This document shows, in pieces, positions 49,270-62,190 of a stretch of DNA of 64,000 nt; within the stretch, counting starts at the first letter, position 1, and each line of letters starts with the position of its first letter. A program made the translations under genes and the position numbers. The notes under the pieces are model-generated. The model was given only the letters and a program-made list of their open reading frames with translations, searched no databases and was not told where the DNA came from. This stretch comes from Glandiceps talaboti (taxonomy: Eukaryota; Hemichordata; Enteropneusta; Spengelidae), in assembly GCF_964340395.1 (NCBI RefSeq), contig NC_135553.1, forward strand, positions 15,519,501 through 15,583,500, written 5' to 3'.

Positions 49270-51562
49270 GTAGATTTTTATTTTGTAACACTTTCAAGTA
49301 CAAGTAAGGTGTTGATATACCGTTCAGTGTTGCTTTATAGATGCACACATTTGTTTAGTTATAAATAGTACAGTTTTAACATGGCCATCACCTCCCCTTA
49401 GAGTCTTTCCATACAAAACTAAATGTTTTGTTTTTGCGATATTCAGTGTTTTAGTCAAACCTTGTTCAAAGTGAAGTCATTGAATTACAAAGTGAAGATC
49501 ATTTTCAGACATGGTATAAACCTTGGGTATTAATTAGTACATTTGATACAGGGGATCGGTATATTGTAACCATACAACCCCTGTCACTAGTGAAAGGTCC
49601 CAAAAAAAGGCCTTAGGCTTGACACTTTAAGGTTTTTAGATTCTAACACATACATGAAAGTCCCATTACCAAGTGACATCATTTCCAACACGTTTAACAA
49701 TATAAGAAGGCTAAAGAGATTTTGGAACGTAGGTGAATTGTACATACCTAGCTGATGCCTTTTGTACTGAAATCAGTTTTTGTGGTATTGTACATAAAGA
49801 GAGCTTAGGTGGATTGTACCTATTTGATCACTTCTTGTGGTATTGTATGTAAATTTAACAATATCAATGGCATAGGTATAGAAACTGAAATACTTATAGT
49901 AATTGTAGTATGGCTGCTATGGGTATCCAAACAGTTGAAAATCGTGGTTATTGTGAAGTGTGTGGGATAATCCAAGTACAGATAATGTTCTGTGTATACT
50001 ACTTTTAGTATTGTATTGTCGCTATAGTCCACGAAACTTTATCTAAGCAGTCATGTAAGTATAGAAGTGCTGAGTTACAAAGGTGGTGTTTTGTGCAACT
50101 GTAGGCATTGTCTCCTTTGTTCTTGTTTGTAGCCCCAATTCCTAAACAGTCAACGGACCAGCTCATAGCTGGGTGTAAAAAAAAATCTATAAACTGTTCA
50201 ACGTAGAGCTATCCAGTCTGTTTGTAAAGGTACATCCAATAAAACCTTCACCTTCTAACAAAAATCAATAAAATCCATTGCCATGGTTACAGGTCTTTCA
50301 AAATGGCATGAGAATAGGAGGTTTTTTTTACTTAAATTAGTTCCGACATATAGTTTGATGAAAATAGTCAATAAAAAATGTTCACTTAAAGTAATATCCA
50401 GTTTGTGTACAAATATTATAGCTCTTGAAAATTTTGTTTTGAAACAGAAATCAATAGTCTTTTGCCATGATTTCAATAGGTCTCTTACAAGAAGGTGAAA
50501 ATAAAAGTTTGCCTTTGGTTTGTATTTAAGTTAAAATCGATTTCTTTAGTATAATTTTCTTGTAATGGTGAGTGATGCTCTTTCTCAAACGGACTTAATG
50601 TTGTACTTAAATTTCTCTGTTTGCTCTTTACAAGGCAAATTATTGTAATATGTGCCAGTCATTGCCGCACGTATACACTCCATATTAGTTTGATTAGTAC
50701 CGTATACCGAATGCAGCTCCTAATGCAGACTGACTGCATAGTCACTTAGTTTGACTTCGTCAGAAATAAAACCTAAATCAGTCTAATTTTACAAACACCA
50801 TTTTGAGATAAAAGATATAGTTTTGTATCCTTAGCAACCTCAGTTTAATCAAGTCATACTATTAGTAATAGTTTACTCTTGGCATAAATGGCCTCTTTTT
50901 TTTTCATTTCATTTTCTTTCAACTGCCGTATTATATACTGCTGCGATGGAATTAGCATGGGATACTTTGTGAATTTAAAATAGGAGGGAATAACATTTAT
51001 TTCTATGCTCTTTTTGACATAAATTCCTGCTACTTTGCACCAATTTTTGTTTAAATGTTCCTAAAAGGAGAGAATATTTCAATTTTAAATGAGTCATTGG
51101 TATTCTATACAAAACTAGAAGTAATCAAGAAATATATCTAAATGCTTGGTCCCTGCTATCATTTGATACTAAAAGTAACCAAAAAGTCTGTCAAAATGCC
51201 TGGTCCCTGCTTCCAACATTTATGGCTTATACAGTTTATTTTATTTGAATAATGTTCTTAAATCCAGAAGGACTTCATTGTTTATATTTGTGTTCAGGGT
51301 TTTATAATTCCAGTAACAAAAATAGATGAATTCAGTAAATTATGCATTTGATGGGATATGATGGAAAAGGGGGGGGGGTCATTGTAATATCCCAAGATTA
51401 CCTTCTTTAATGCTGTACTTAACCATGTAATTCCTTGGTTTATAAAAAGTTTTATTACAAGGCATATTAAGAAGAATCACACCCTAAAAATTGGATATTT
51501 TCCAGATAGGGCTAATAACAACAACACATTTTTTTCCCCAGAGATTAAAATATATTAATTTC
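49270..51562. other. Non-coding AT-rich stretch
   Basis: No exon or repeat family assigned. Two copies of a short phrase, AAAATGCCTGGTCCCTGCT and AAATGCTTGGTCCCTGCT, occur near 51142 and 51195. Confidence 0.4.
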
Positions 51563-51833
51563 AGGGGTGAACAAATCCACTGGTCCTGGGTCCGGGACTA
51601 GCGATTTTTTTGGGCGGACCATACAAATTTTACCTTGTCTGGTCCGTTGGACCAGTACCTTACTGTTAATAACTATGTTAAAAAGTCAGTCATCTGAATA
51701 TACAGATTCATAGGCAAGATTTAATGTTTCACATTAGCGAGACCTGGGACCACTAATTCTTTCAGCAGTACCACTGGATTTTTTAAGGGACTGGTCCGGG
51801 GACCACCAGTTCACATATGATTTGTTCACCCCT
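51563..51833. mobile_element. MITE with AGGGGTGAACAAATC termini
   Basis: Perfect 15-bp terminal inverted repeats (AGGGGTGAACAAATC and GATTTGTTCACCCCT) enclose about 240 bp. Subterminal ACTGGTCC/GGACCA(G/C) motifs occur repeatedly in both orientations, as at binding sites for a transposase. No coding capacity. Confidence 0.85.
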
Positions 51834-52299
51834 ATATTTGATATTTGAACATGATTGTTGGTGGAACTTCACATCAGCAGTTCAGTAGAACAACTACTGA
51901 CTTGACTCAGACATTTGACACTTTTTGGCATAGGAGTGAGAAAATACTTTGAGCTGTAAAGATTATGATCAGATATCAGATAAAATATCTAGTTTTATCA
52001 ACAGTTGTGACAATAATGTGGTATTAATCTATAATTTAGTAAAGAAAACTACATAAAAAATTAATCATGTAGGTGTCAATGTTAGTTAGGCAGATTGTCA
52101 CTAGGACAACGTTTAAGATGATATTGTGGAATTCTCAGTACATGGGACATGTTTGAGTCAAATATTGATGTTGGCAAAGGTAAAGTTACCTAATAATGAA
52201 ATACCTGAGAACCCCTTTATGGTAGTAACCATAGTTCACTATTGTATTTCTATTGTTTGACAGTTTGTATTATAGTTTTGGGAACTATTCATTGGCAAC

Positions 52300-54150
52300 T
52301 TGTTGTAAATATTTTTCTTATTTATTTGATATCTTTGTAGTCCAATAGGGAACTTGCAATCCAGACTGAGCATGCTCAGAGGCAAAGGACTATGGGATTA
52401 TCTGATGTTATCGTATTACCTAATCTGGAGCTATCGATAAAATAAATCTCCCACAATGGTCAGGGTGACTATGAATTGATCATTTGTGGTTACAAACAAT
52501 ATAACAATATTGTTCATAATACTAATTGATTAGCATTTATTATCACATTTCCCATGATGCAACATTCAACATGGCGGGTTTGCAAGTTCCCTATTGTTGG
52601 TGTTGTAGTTTTAGACTTTCTTAGACCATTCGCTTGGTTTATTTTAACTATGTCCTTGTCCCCCATAGGCCAAATAAAAAATAATAGTGTATTTCTGATA
52701 ACCCGACCAACCCTAATTTAAGCCCCTGACCCTCAACATGTTTTTTGGATGTAAAAAGGTAAAATGGTAACAATTTACTTCTATTTCCGTGTATATCTTC
52801 ATGCCTTTGCCTCATCTGTGATCACTTTAAAAAATCATATTCCAGAGAGAAACCAGGTCCTTTTAGACTATAATAGTACAGTCTGTAGAACGTGTTTATC
52901 TATTTAAATTATCATTGTCTTCATTTACTTCTTTTACACCTCATGAAACTGTTATGGAAGTATTGTGACCAACGAGTATCTTATCTTGGGGACGAAGTTA
53001 TTTAAAAAAAAATTAAAGTAAAATGATATAAAATCCCGACCTGAGTCATATTATTGGAAACAATTTTTTTTTTTTTGCCTTAGTCAAAATCAACCACGTA
53101 GAGGTCCTAAGTTATTTCAAACTATCTGTTGCCATATTTAGTATCATAAATATTTTGATATTAATTATCTTGGTCCAATTGTTGTTATTGTACTGTAGTT
53201 TTAGACTTATCGCAGTACTTTGGTGTGATTGATCTCATGGTTGTATGTCCTCTGAACTCAGGGTTTAGAGGATAAATAGTTGAAATCAAACAAGTGGTTT
53301 AAAGTCCAAAATTAGAATAAGGCCTAAAAAAAATAATTGTTTGGTTCCGGTTACCCAACCCCACCTAGCTTTTCATTGCCGACCCTAAATTTTTTTATGT
53401 ATTCCAGAAAAAAATGATAAAATCGCAAAAATTGTGACGTCACACAAGAACTAGTGGATGCCAAAATAAAACTGTTTTTCCAATCTGTAATGGCTGTACA
53501 TCTGATAGGAAGAAATAAACAACACAGAGACCATTTGGAAAACAATGGAAAACCTGAACTAGACACTCATACAGACAAAAAATCTACCAACCCCACCTAC
53601 TGTAAAATTGAATGTAATCAGAACCACACAATATTTTTGTATTAGGCCTAATAAGAGACTGTCTTTTGGAAATTTATATAAATATTTGATATCCATTACC
53701 ATAGTCCAATTGTTGGTATTTTAGTTTAGACTTTTCTTAGATCTTTTGCTTGGTTGATTTCAACTAATATGTTCAACTCATGGCCTAGAGTCAAATCATA
53801 TGCAGAGTATTTTGACTATCATCACCCCAGAAGACGGGAGATGGGAAACAATAATCAAAATCCCTACATGACTTGATGCTAGGCTACTTATTAAAATCAG
53901 GGTTGAAACTATTATCACCCCACAAGACGGGAGATGGGAGACAATAATCAAAGTCCCTACACAATTTGATTCTAATTTCTAGGCTATTCAACTCAGGTTG
54001 AGAGATTATGGACTTACCGGTAGTGGAAATCAACCAAGTCAAAGTCCTGGGCTAGTATCGTTGAACCTTATCATTAATATCTTGTATTCATTATCTTGGT
54101 CTAATTATATTACATATTTTGGCATTATTTACAACTTCCAAGGCACAGAT
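52300..54150. repeat. Diverged ~0.5-0.8-kb direct repeats
   Basis: The phrase TTTGATAT...TAGTCCAATTGTTG...GTAGTTTTAGACTT recurs at about 52327 (split by a MITE), 53157 and 53690, with a weaker trace near 54070. Further shared phrases (TTGCTTGGTT, GATGGGA(A/G)ACAATAATCAAA at 53839 and 53933) support old duplications. Confidence 0.65.
52344..52595. mobile_element. MITE family B, copy 2, with paralogous empty sites
   Basis: AATAGGGAACTTGCAA...TTGCAAGTTCCCTATT termini with an interior as in 11983-12207. It interrupts TAGTCCAATTGTTGG, which is intact at about 53174 and 53708. Comparison leaves AT as the only possible target duplication. Confidence 0.92.
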
Positions 54151-54425
54151 TTGAAATTAAAATCTAATTTACTGAGATTGTATTTCTGATAGCAGTGTAT
54201 TCCGTAGAATATGTTCACAAAAGGGTGGACTAAATAACTAGGAAGGGAGAATCTTGAGTTTTGGGCTGTTTATATCAGATATTTGTGTAAAATTAGATGG
54301 TTTGGAATTTATCACACAGGCATTCATAAATTCAAACTGAGGGGGCTTGGTGTCCTTGTTCATTTTGTATAAGAAGGACACTGAATTGTGGTGTATATTC
54401 TTGTACCTGTAGGTGTTTCCTTAAA

Positions 54426-54640
54426 AATGGGTTGATGTGACCCATGGAACCAATTTCGTCATGTCACATCATTTTAGTTCTTGGAAGTCAGTAGAGATGT
54501 TATTTTAGCTTCTATAGTACCTGGTAAATGCCTGGTACTAAATGGGTTGATGTGACCCATGGAACCAACTTTGTCATTTCACTTGTCATTTTAGTCGGTG
54601 GAAGTCAGTACTAGACTGAGATGTTATTTTAGCCTAGTAC
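54426..54640. repeat. ~115-bp direct duplication
   Basis: AATGGGTTGATGTGACCCAT then GGAACCAA, GTCA, CATTTTAGT and GGAAGTCAGTA recur in two head-to-tail copies starting at about 54427 and 54541. Confidence 0.8.
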
Positions 54641-55198
54641 CAGTAATTCTATGTAAGCAACCAGTAATCCTGTACAAATAGAAACAAATACTAATTAGAA
54701 GATCTTTTGTTACTAGTCAATTCAACTATGTTTAAAGTTAATATATAGTTGTTACCTGTACACCGTAATGTCAATATTTGACTCTAACTGTTCACAGTTC
54801 AGGTTCATTGTGTAGATCTATTGTATAACAACCCAAATACAAATATAGATAGAATAAACTCAGAAGTCTGTAGTTAAACGTAGTACAGGAATAAAGTGAA
54901 ATAAATGAAATAAAGTGAAAACTACAGAATAAATATCTGTACCTTATGAGGTGTGGTTACATTTCAAAATGGGGATGAGAGGGGTGTGGTGGGGGTTGCG
55001 GGGATGTGGTGAGTGGGTGGGAGGATATGTTCAACTTGTCAACTTATTTTAGATATTTAAAGGAAAAATAGCTAGTCCATTTTGATTTGTTTCTAGTGTT
55101 GAATGATAAATTGACTGAGTAAATTGTTAAACCAATTGTTGATATCGTGTAATTGAATTTTTCTTCATGATTAACCTAAACATTCCTATAATGCATAG

Positions 55199-55222
55199 CT
55201 TATTAAAAGAAGACCTAGAAAG
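55199..55222 (+). CDS. Tentative 24-nt microexon (phase 2-2)
   Basis: Between ATAATGCATAG and GTATGT, 24 nt read (S)LLKEDLE(R) in phase 2 at both ends, which would continue the frame of 46958-47043. Good donor, acceptor only moderate. Acidic, helix-forming content. Unproven. Confidence 0.2.
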
Positions 55223-56702
55223 GTATGTGTGTCAATGTCTCCACTTTTTATGTTAGTTTTGTTAACTTCATTGTTAAAAGAAGGACTTCGTGTAACAGGG
55301 TATTCAAATTGTTTGTGTATCCATGACAACAGTGACACCATTTGCTGTGCCACCTATATAGTAGTAGGTGTGACGTTGATTAAGGTTGGCCAGTGTTGAG
55401 ATGCCAGTATGGGTTGGCAACGTCCTCCAACATGGTGGTAAACATTTGAACATGGAGTGCTACTGTCCTGTTGGCCTTGGAACTTTTTTCTTGTGTACTT
55501 TTCTTGATTTTTATGACACTACAGTACCTAGTTCATGGCATATTTACAACAACATATACATTACAAGTGGTTGTTGTAGCTCGTAAATGACACTATTTAA
55601 AAACCGATATTGATCATAAACTTGCCTATTGATCTAAACTTGCTGGCCATTATGTAGGCCTAGGAATGCTGTTCTTGTGTGTGATTGAGTTTGAATTAGT
55701 ATTGATCTGTTGTTTTTCCTTCAGTTGAGAATTAATCCTTCTATTCCCTTCTCTAAATCTCAGGATGAGAAAATCAATAAGATTTTGAAAAGGTCCATTG
55801 AGCAGGTCGGCGGAAAGAGTCACACTTGAAAGGTTTATCTAAGAGGTTGTGAATACTTGACAATTATTTTAGGGGATGGACTAAATCCCACCTTATGGTT
55901 GGTCTGTTTGGGTGTTAGCGTGGATGTATTGTAATGCTAATCTTAAACTCAATTCTTCATCATTGACGTGTTTTCATAGATTAAACTCTTAAGTAACAGT
56001 GGCATTTGGTGGTCGAGTTCTACATCATACATGTAACTGTTGTCAAAAAAGGAACACACATTCTCTGGGAGGAATGCATATAAGTGTACCTGTCCAGTGT
56101 CTCTGTGTTTAATACTGAAGCTGTAAGAGTAGCATTGTTGTTGAGTTTTCACCATTGAACTGATGTTATTGATGATGAGTACATTGGATACAAAGGTCCT
56201 AGTATTCGGAATGAATTAGACATTGTACCTCATTCCTGTCATAGAGGGTATGGCATTATCACATAGCCAGGGAGACTGGTTACTGCAACAAACTGAAACC
56301 ATGGAGGTCAATCAGGGTGACATACACATACTGGCTGTGTGTATTTATGGGTTTTAGAGAATTTCCAAACTTTAGAGGATTAATGTTTGTTTGACAAAAG
56401 ACTATGGGTCTGGAGATGAGGTGAGTAGTAATACTAGTATTAGATTGATTTTGTGAGATTTCCTGTATATAAAAGTTTCTCGGTGTATACCGATGAAACA
56501 GGCATGTAGCATTATATTGTTGTGACTATTCCCTATACTAATACTATGGACCATTGCACAGTATAATTTGCTTTGACCCTGCTCTACTGAACACACTGAG
56601 TATTTGTGTATGGTTAGTCTGGATGCCAACGTGGTATCGAACCCAGAAAGAAAGATCTTAAGATTCAATGAAGAATAGCACTAGATTAAGTATGGTACTA
56701 GA
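55223..56702. other. Non-coding stretch
   Basis: A fair acceptor at 55725 (TTTTTCCTTCAG) opens 34 codons but in the wrong phase for the proposed gene. Otherwise nothing assigned. Confidence 0.4.
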
Positions 56703-56915
56703 CAATCTGATTAAAATCTGATGTTAGATAGGCTGGTTTTCCTGTATTTACCTTTATTCCATCGTTATTGCGTCTTTTACGTGAGTTTTTTTTTTCCTGG
56801 GCGAACGCCTTTGAAGGTGGCGATCACTCCGAACAAAACAAACGTCACAACACGATGAATAGAGGTAAATAAGGACATCTAGCCGCTTTCACCACATCGG
56901 ATTTTAATCAGATTG
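56703..56915. mobile_element. MITE family C, copy 2 (long TIRs)
   Basis: CAATCTGATTAAAATCTGAT at the left and ATCGGATTTTAATCAGATTG at the right, with the inverted match continuing inward about 65 bp (TATTTACCT, ATTC, ATCGT). Better preserved than copy 1 at 11082-11233. No coding capacity. Confidence 0.9.
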
Positions 56916-57235
56916 GGTACTAGGTAGACTGTCGTCATTTTATATACTGCCAGATTTAGTCATTCCAATCAGCAGTTTCTATAAATATACCACATTTTGG
57001 CCATTTATTTGAATGAATGAATACATCATTGGTTTTCATCATATTCCTGTAACTACCCTGTATTGAGGACCACTGTATAATTTGTTTACCACAGCAAAGC
57101 TCTACTGAGCACAAGATTTGAGTATTGGTAGACTGTAGTTATTTTTACACTGCCAGATTTAGTCATCCGGATCAGCAGTTTCTTTCTAAGTATAACAATC
57201 TAGCCATTTATTGGAATAAACACACTGTTGTATAT
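56916..57235. repeat. ~195-bp direct duplication
   Basis: GGTAGACTGT, ACTGCCAGATTTAGTCAT, ATCAGCAGTTTCT and GCCATTTAT recur in the same order at about 56928-57010 and 57127-57210. Confidence 0.75.
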
Positions 57236-57543
57236 TCTGATTTATCAGTACTATGCTAGAATCTTTATTGTACATTTTCTGACTTTCACTTCAGTTTTGT
57301 AATAACAGAAAATAACAATGTTTTAAAGACATACGCTTTGAAAACGTGCCTTGATTACCACTTTTAATTCAGTTTTTACACTACAGTCATGGTAAAATGG
57401 TGACTTCTAGGTTCATTTTAAATACCCCTCATTTTTCAGTCAGTGGTATTGTATATGTGGGTGTTCATTGTAAAATTCATCTGTTGCAATTTGATATTAC
57501 ACGTTTAAAATGAAAATTTGTCAATTTACTTTAATTTCTCTAG

Positions 57544-57585
57544 AGAACTGTTGATAGCGCAGAATGTCGTCGTTTTTGTAAATAG
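57544..57585 (+). CDS. Tentative 42-nt exon (phase 2-2)
   Basis: TTACTTTAATTTCTCTAG is a strong acceptor; 42 nt read (R)ELLIAQNVVVFVN(R) in phase 2 and end AATAG-GTATAC. Phase fits 46958 and 55199. Its hydrophobic content is odd for the proposed linker region, so confidence is low. Confidence 0.15.
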   Translation, partial: RTVDSAECRRFCK

Positions 57586-57632
57586 GTATACTTATGATAT
57601 ACAGAGTAAAAAAACTGTACAAGTATATGTAC

Positions 57633-57752
57633 AAGTGTGTGTGTGTGTGTTTGTTTGTGTGTGTGTTTGTGTGTTTGTGTGTGTGTGTGTTTGTGTGGTA
57701 CCGTTCTGATTCACAAACTTAAGGTACACCTACAAGTGTGTGTTTGTATGTA

Positions 57753-57803
<51 letters not shown>

Positions 57804-57905
57804 CATTCTGATTCACAAACTTAAGGTACGCCTACGAGTGTGTGTTTGTGTGTGTGTATGGTTTAGTACCTTTCTGATTCCCAGATTAGAAAAACTCAAG
57901 TACAC
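57633..57905. repeat. (GT)n blocks alternating with a ~36-bp unit
   Basis: (GT)n, then TTCTGATTCACAAACTTAAG-GTAC(A/G)CCTAC, repeats at 57703 and 57805, with a diverged third unit (TTCTGATTCCCAGATTAG) at 57873. Confidence 0.9.
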
Positions 57906-60900
57906 ATATAAGCAATGTGTGTGTGCCACATGATTTACACTGAACGCATAGGTGGCTGTCGGAACAAGTGATGTATACCTATGTTCTTGGTAACTTGGCT
58001 ATGTTTAAAGGTCTCAGAAGATGTATTGGACAGTATTATCAGTGGTTGTGACATCATGATTGCTTCTGCACCTCCACCACATTGTTGCTATGGTAGCATA
58101 GAAACAAATAAACTCAACGTTTTCTTCGGTACTATAAACCTTCTTCCCTAAAATTTAGGAAAAAATCGTATAAAAAGTGATTTTTATTATATTATGATGA
58201 TACCCAGTATAACTTTTTTTTTAAACCACATTTTGCTGGGTTTCATGCCCTTTGCAGTGATTCTTCTGTCTGACTGATTATTAGACTAGCAAAAGAGTTG
58301 ATTGTTGTCACAATTCAAAGATGTTTCTGTTTCTTGTCAGAGATCAAAAGATTTCCCTTGGGACATTTTCTCATCAAAAACAGTAATTTTCTGGTGAATA
58401 TATTTCACCAGAATAATCGCAATGTTGAATTTGTATATATTTAAATAATACTATTCACTATTTCTGAATGATATCTATCAAAACAGTAATTTAGAATTAC
58501 ACAAAGTTGCCCAGAAACTGAGTAAATAGTTAATTATAAAATCTGTTAAATATTCATTGAAGAAATAGAGCGAAAGCAGATTTAGAGATTAAGTTTTAAT
58601 GACCTTTATAGACACTAAAGATTTTCACCCAAATCTCCACGCTATTTTGAATATCTGATGCAAGGCTATTAAAAAAATTGTTTGTATAACATGTGTTTTG
58701 TAATAGCACACTGCATAGGTCTGCATTAATTTATGGATAGTGCACACAGGGCAAAGAATTACAGATAAAACATTGGCGTAATTATAGGTAAGATACATGT
58801 CAGACATTTCTTATGTATGTGATATTTATGTTGGAATGGAAGTTACCTGGGGCAGAATTGAAAACTGTTGTCGTCAGTTTCAGCTTGGCTAGACACAGTG
58901 AATGGAGTACCTGCATATGTTATTCCAAGCATAGCGGTAGTGCTATATATTAAGTTTGCTGTGTTGGAACACTTTTAATGGAATGTTTTGTATGACAACA
59001 AAGAGTACTTGCATCGCTACAGGCTCTGAAAATTTGTGTTTGTCATCCTCAAATACCTGTTTCATCTATGGCAGTTTCACAAGTTATGAGTAAAGATAGC
59101 AGATGTTGGTGATCAGTTGATCAGCGCCCTCGTGAGATGAAAGAAGGCAAGGTATTGCTTACAATCACCACGGTGACCGAGCATGCTGTTGGTATCATTA
59201 GCCTGCCCTCTGTGTTTGTTTTCTGACAATGTGGTTAATTTGAAGACAGTATAAGGTTTACAATGACTGTGACCCCTGGGGTCATGGTACAAGTACTTGT
59301 ATGAAATGTAATACTTGTAATTCTAAACCTTCTGTACTGGATTATTTTATGGTAATTATAAACCATGGCCTAGTTTCTTGTAATGATCAGAATTTTGGTT
59401 TCAATGATACTAGACTTATTTATATAGGATGAAAGGATGTGTTCTTTACAGGCCTTGTAAAGTTTAATGTTGTTTTGTTCAGTTTTGGTTGACTGATCTT
59501 CAATGTATGTAGTATATCTGTATACCGTTTTTATGTCGAGGTGAATTCATTGTTTGTTGGTGTATGCCAGTGTTTGGGTGTGGATCATCATGTCTCTAAC
59601 TGGCTGGAGGCCTGAGAAGGGAATGTATTTTTGACAATAAAAAGTATACTAAAATGTATCTTGAAGCTGCACTAGCTGCAACTTGGACAATTTTTTTTCA
59701 TCAAATAAATAAATATATGTTGACTAAAAATCAGTTGACATTATATCTGTTAAGTGGTGATCAGTATTGTCTGTAGGTAGTGTAGTGGCAAGTTTCAATC
59801 TTGAGCAAAAGACAACATCAAAACTCTATTTTAAGAAATTCATCACAAACATGGTCACATTCAAACTGGGATTTTGACACTATAAAATTGAGATAAACTG
59901 CTATTGAACTATGAATATGAAATCAGTATTAAGCAACAACAACAAATCTTTACTACTACTAGTACTAGAGAACTGAGGATTCTAGTTTTGAAAGAAAACT
60001 TAATTTTAAGTTAAAATCTGTCATACCACATTTCTGTACATTGTATGGTTATATATCTGTTCTATATAATTAAACTATAGAACTGACAAACACAACATGT
60101 AGTATGAATGAACAATGATTTCCAATTACTAGTACGTAGGGATTACACGTGTTGTTATTTCTACTGAAATCCGATGATTCACTGCATAAATCACAATAAT
60201 ACAGCTATGTATGAATAATTCTTGATAATCTGAATTACATCGTCACAGATGTAGTTATAACCTGAGAAATAACATCATCAAATCAGGAATGATAATAACA
60301 GTGGATTGTGAACTAAGCTTTGAATTAAATATACAAATAAGTTGATGTATTCAAAGTAGAAATTTTGTATGTTTGTGTTTGCAAAATATATCAGATTCTA
60401 TAGTGGTATCATCTCATGTAGAAAAAGACACCTTTTGGAGTATGTAATATCAAATATTCTTTTATTGAATCACAACTTTGATGAAATGTTATATAACCAA
60501 ATTGTGTAGATAATTGTTGCGTAGTATGTATTTTTTTTTTTTTTTTATTTTTTAACTTTATAGACGCCATGCCCATATAAAAAGGGAAAATATAAATATA
60601 CAAATACAAAACTGACATCATAAGAAAGAGTTACTGTACATGCATGAATAAATACAATGAACAAAGACATTTTCACTGATTTCAACTCTCGTAACAAAAT
60701 AATAAACACATTTACGGATAAGTTGTTCATGATTTTCCACTACTGAGTTCAATCCTGTATAAAACTTCAAAATAATTTGAATCTCCATGGAAAATGATGA
60801 ACTATAACAATTTTTAAAAACATTGTTGTGTGAAAATGTAAAATTCAAAATACTAAGTATGTAATGTTAGTGACTTGCAAAATAAGGATAAAAATTCATT

Positions 60901-61116
60901 TTTATCAAACATTTATTGGAGCACATTATTACGAAAAATTAGTCAATTGACATTTTCTCTGTTAATTAGTGGACAATATTATCTGTAGGTAGTGTAGTGA
61001 CAAGTTTAAATCGTGAGTGAAAGTTTGGTTTTGAATCTGTTGCCACGTTGAAATCACACAAATTGTAACTGGAATATCATTTTTTGATCTGACAACCACA
61101 ATATGTTCACTGAAAA
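57906..61116. other. Non-coding AT-rich stretch
   Basis: No supported exon. A ~50-bp phrase with CTGTAGGTAGTGTAGTG(G/A)CAA occurs at about 59770 and 60981 in direct orientation. Confidence 0.45.
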
Positions 61117-61358
61117 TTGTTAAAATACCAATAATTAGACATTGTACATGTTAATCAATGGTCGATCTGGTATATAAGTAGTACATTGACAGGTTGACAT
61201 AGTGATCACCATTGAAGGTGCTGATTTTTGGGTGTGGACTCAAAAATCAATTTGATTTGAGGTATCGTGTATACAGCTGCAAATAATATGTTTATCCACA
61301 GGTGATACAATATTGTTCAGGATATGATATTTCAAGTAAATCTAACAAAAAATTTTCA
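61117..61358 (+). repeat. Interspersed repeat family E, copy 2
   Basis: Diverged copy of 10060-10312 in the same orientation: TACCAATAATTAGACA, AAAATCAATTTGATT, TATCCACAGGTGATACAATA and ATCTAACAAAA. Confidence 0.7.
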
Positions 61359-61479
61359 ACAAATGTTCTTGTTGCTGCTAGTGTAACTTTAAAATATGAA
61401 AAATTGAATATATGTGAAGTCTATGATTTTATTAGTAGATTTAATTTATCTAGATTGAATTTGTCAAAAAAAACAAAAA

Positions 61480-62190
61480 ATTTTGTAAAATATTTCATAA
61501 GGTGCAAATTTATTGATCATATGGTATACACAATTAAAGTATAATAATTTAAAAGTGAATTATGGTTTTCTTAATTAATGTATTTAATAGATTGGTTAAA
61601 ATAAACTAATTTTTTGTGAAACATTTCAAATGACCAAATCTATTTATAATGTACAGTAAAATTACCACTAGTAATTTAGAATATAGATTTTAAATATTAA
61701 ATTCATCTTTTATTATTATATTGGTAAAAATATAAAGTAATTTTTTGTGAACATTTCAAATGAGCAGAATATATTGATCATGTACAGGTAAATTACCACT
61801 AGTTATTTAGAATATAAAATTTTAAATATTAAGTTTATCTTTTTAATATTAGGTTGATAAAAATGATGTTAATATTTGTAAAATATTTCAAATGACCAAT
61901 GTATATTGATCATGTATGTAGCTAAATTACCACTAGTATTTAGAATGTAACATTTTGAATATTAATTTTATCTTTTTTTATCAAAAATGAACAGTTCATT
62001 CTTATAAAATATTTCAAATGACCAATATATATCCAATATATATCGATAATGTAAAGCAAAATTACCACTAGTACTTTAGAAAATAACATTTTTAATATTA
62101 ATTTTAATCTTTTTAATATTACATGAATAAAAATGAACAGTCCATTCTTGTGTAAAATATTCAAAATGAGCAGTATATTTTGATCACCTA
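61480..62190. repeat. Diverged ~130-bp AT-rich tandem repeat, 5-6 copies
   Basis: Each unit contains ATTTCAAATGACCA, TATTGATCATGTA, AAATTACCACTAGTA, TTTAGAAT and an AT-rich tail with ATTAAT-TTTATC. Copies begin at about 61617, 61750, 61877, 62007 and 62153, with a partial one near 61487. Confidence 0.88.

Noticed and set aside
55736-55830. Exon candidate after TTTTTCCTTCAG reading LRINPSIPFSKSQDE
   Set aside because: The acceptor is good and the peptide looks plausible, but it needs phase 0 while the proposed upstream exons end in phase 2 (which gives TGA at once), and no good donor follows before the stop.
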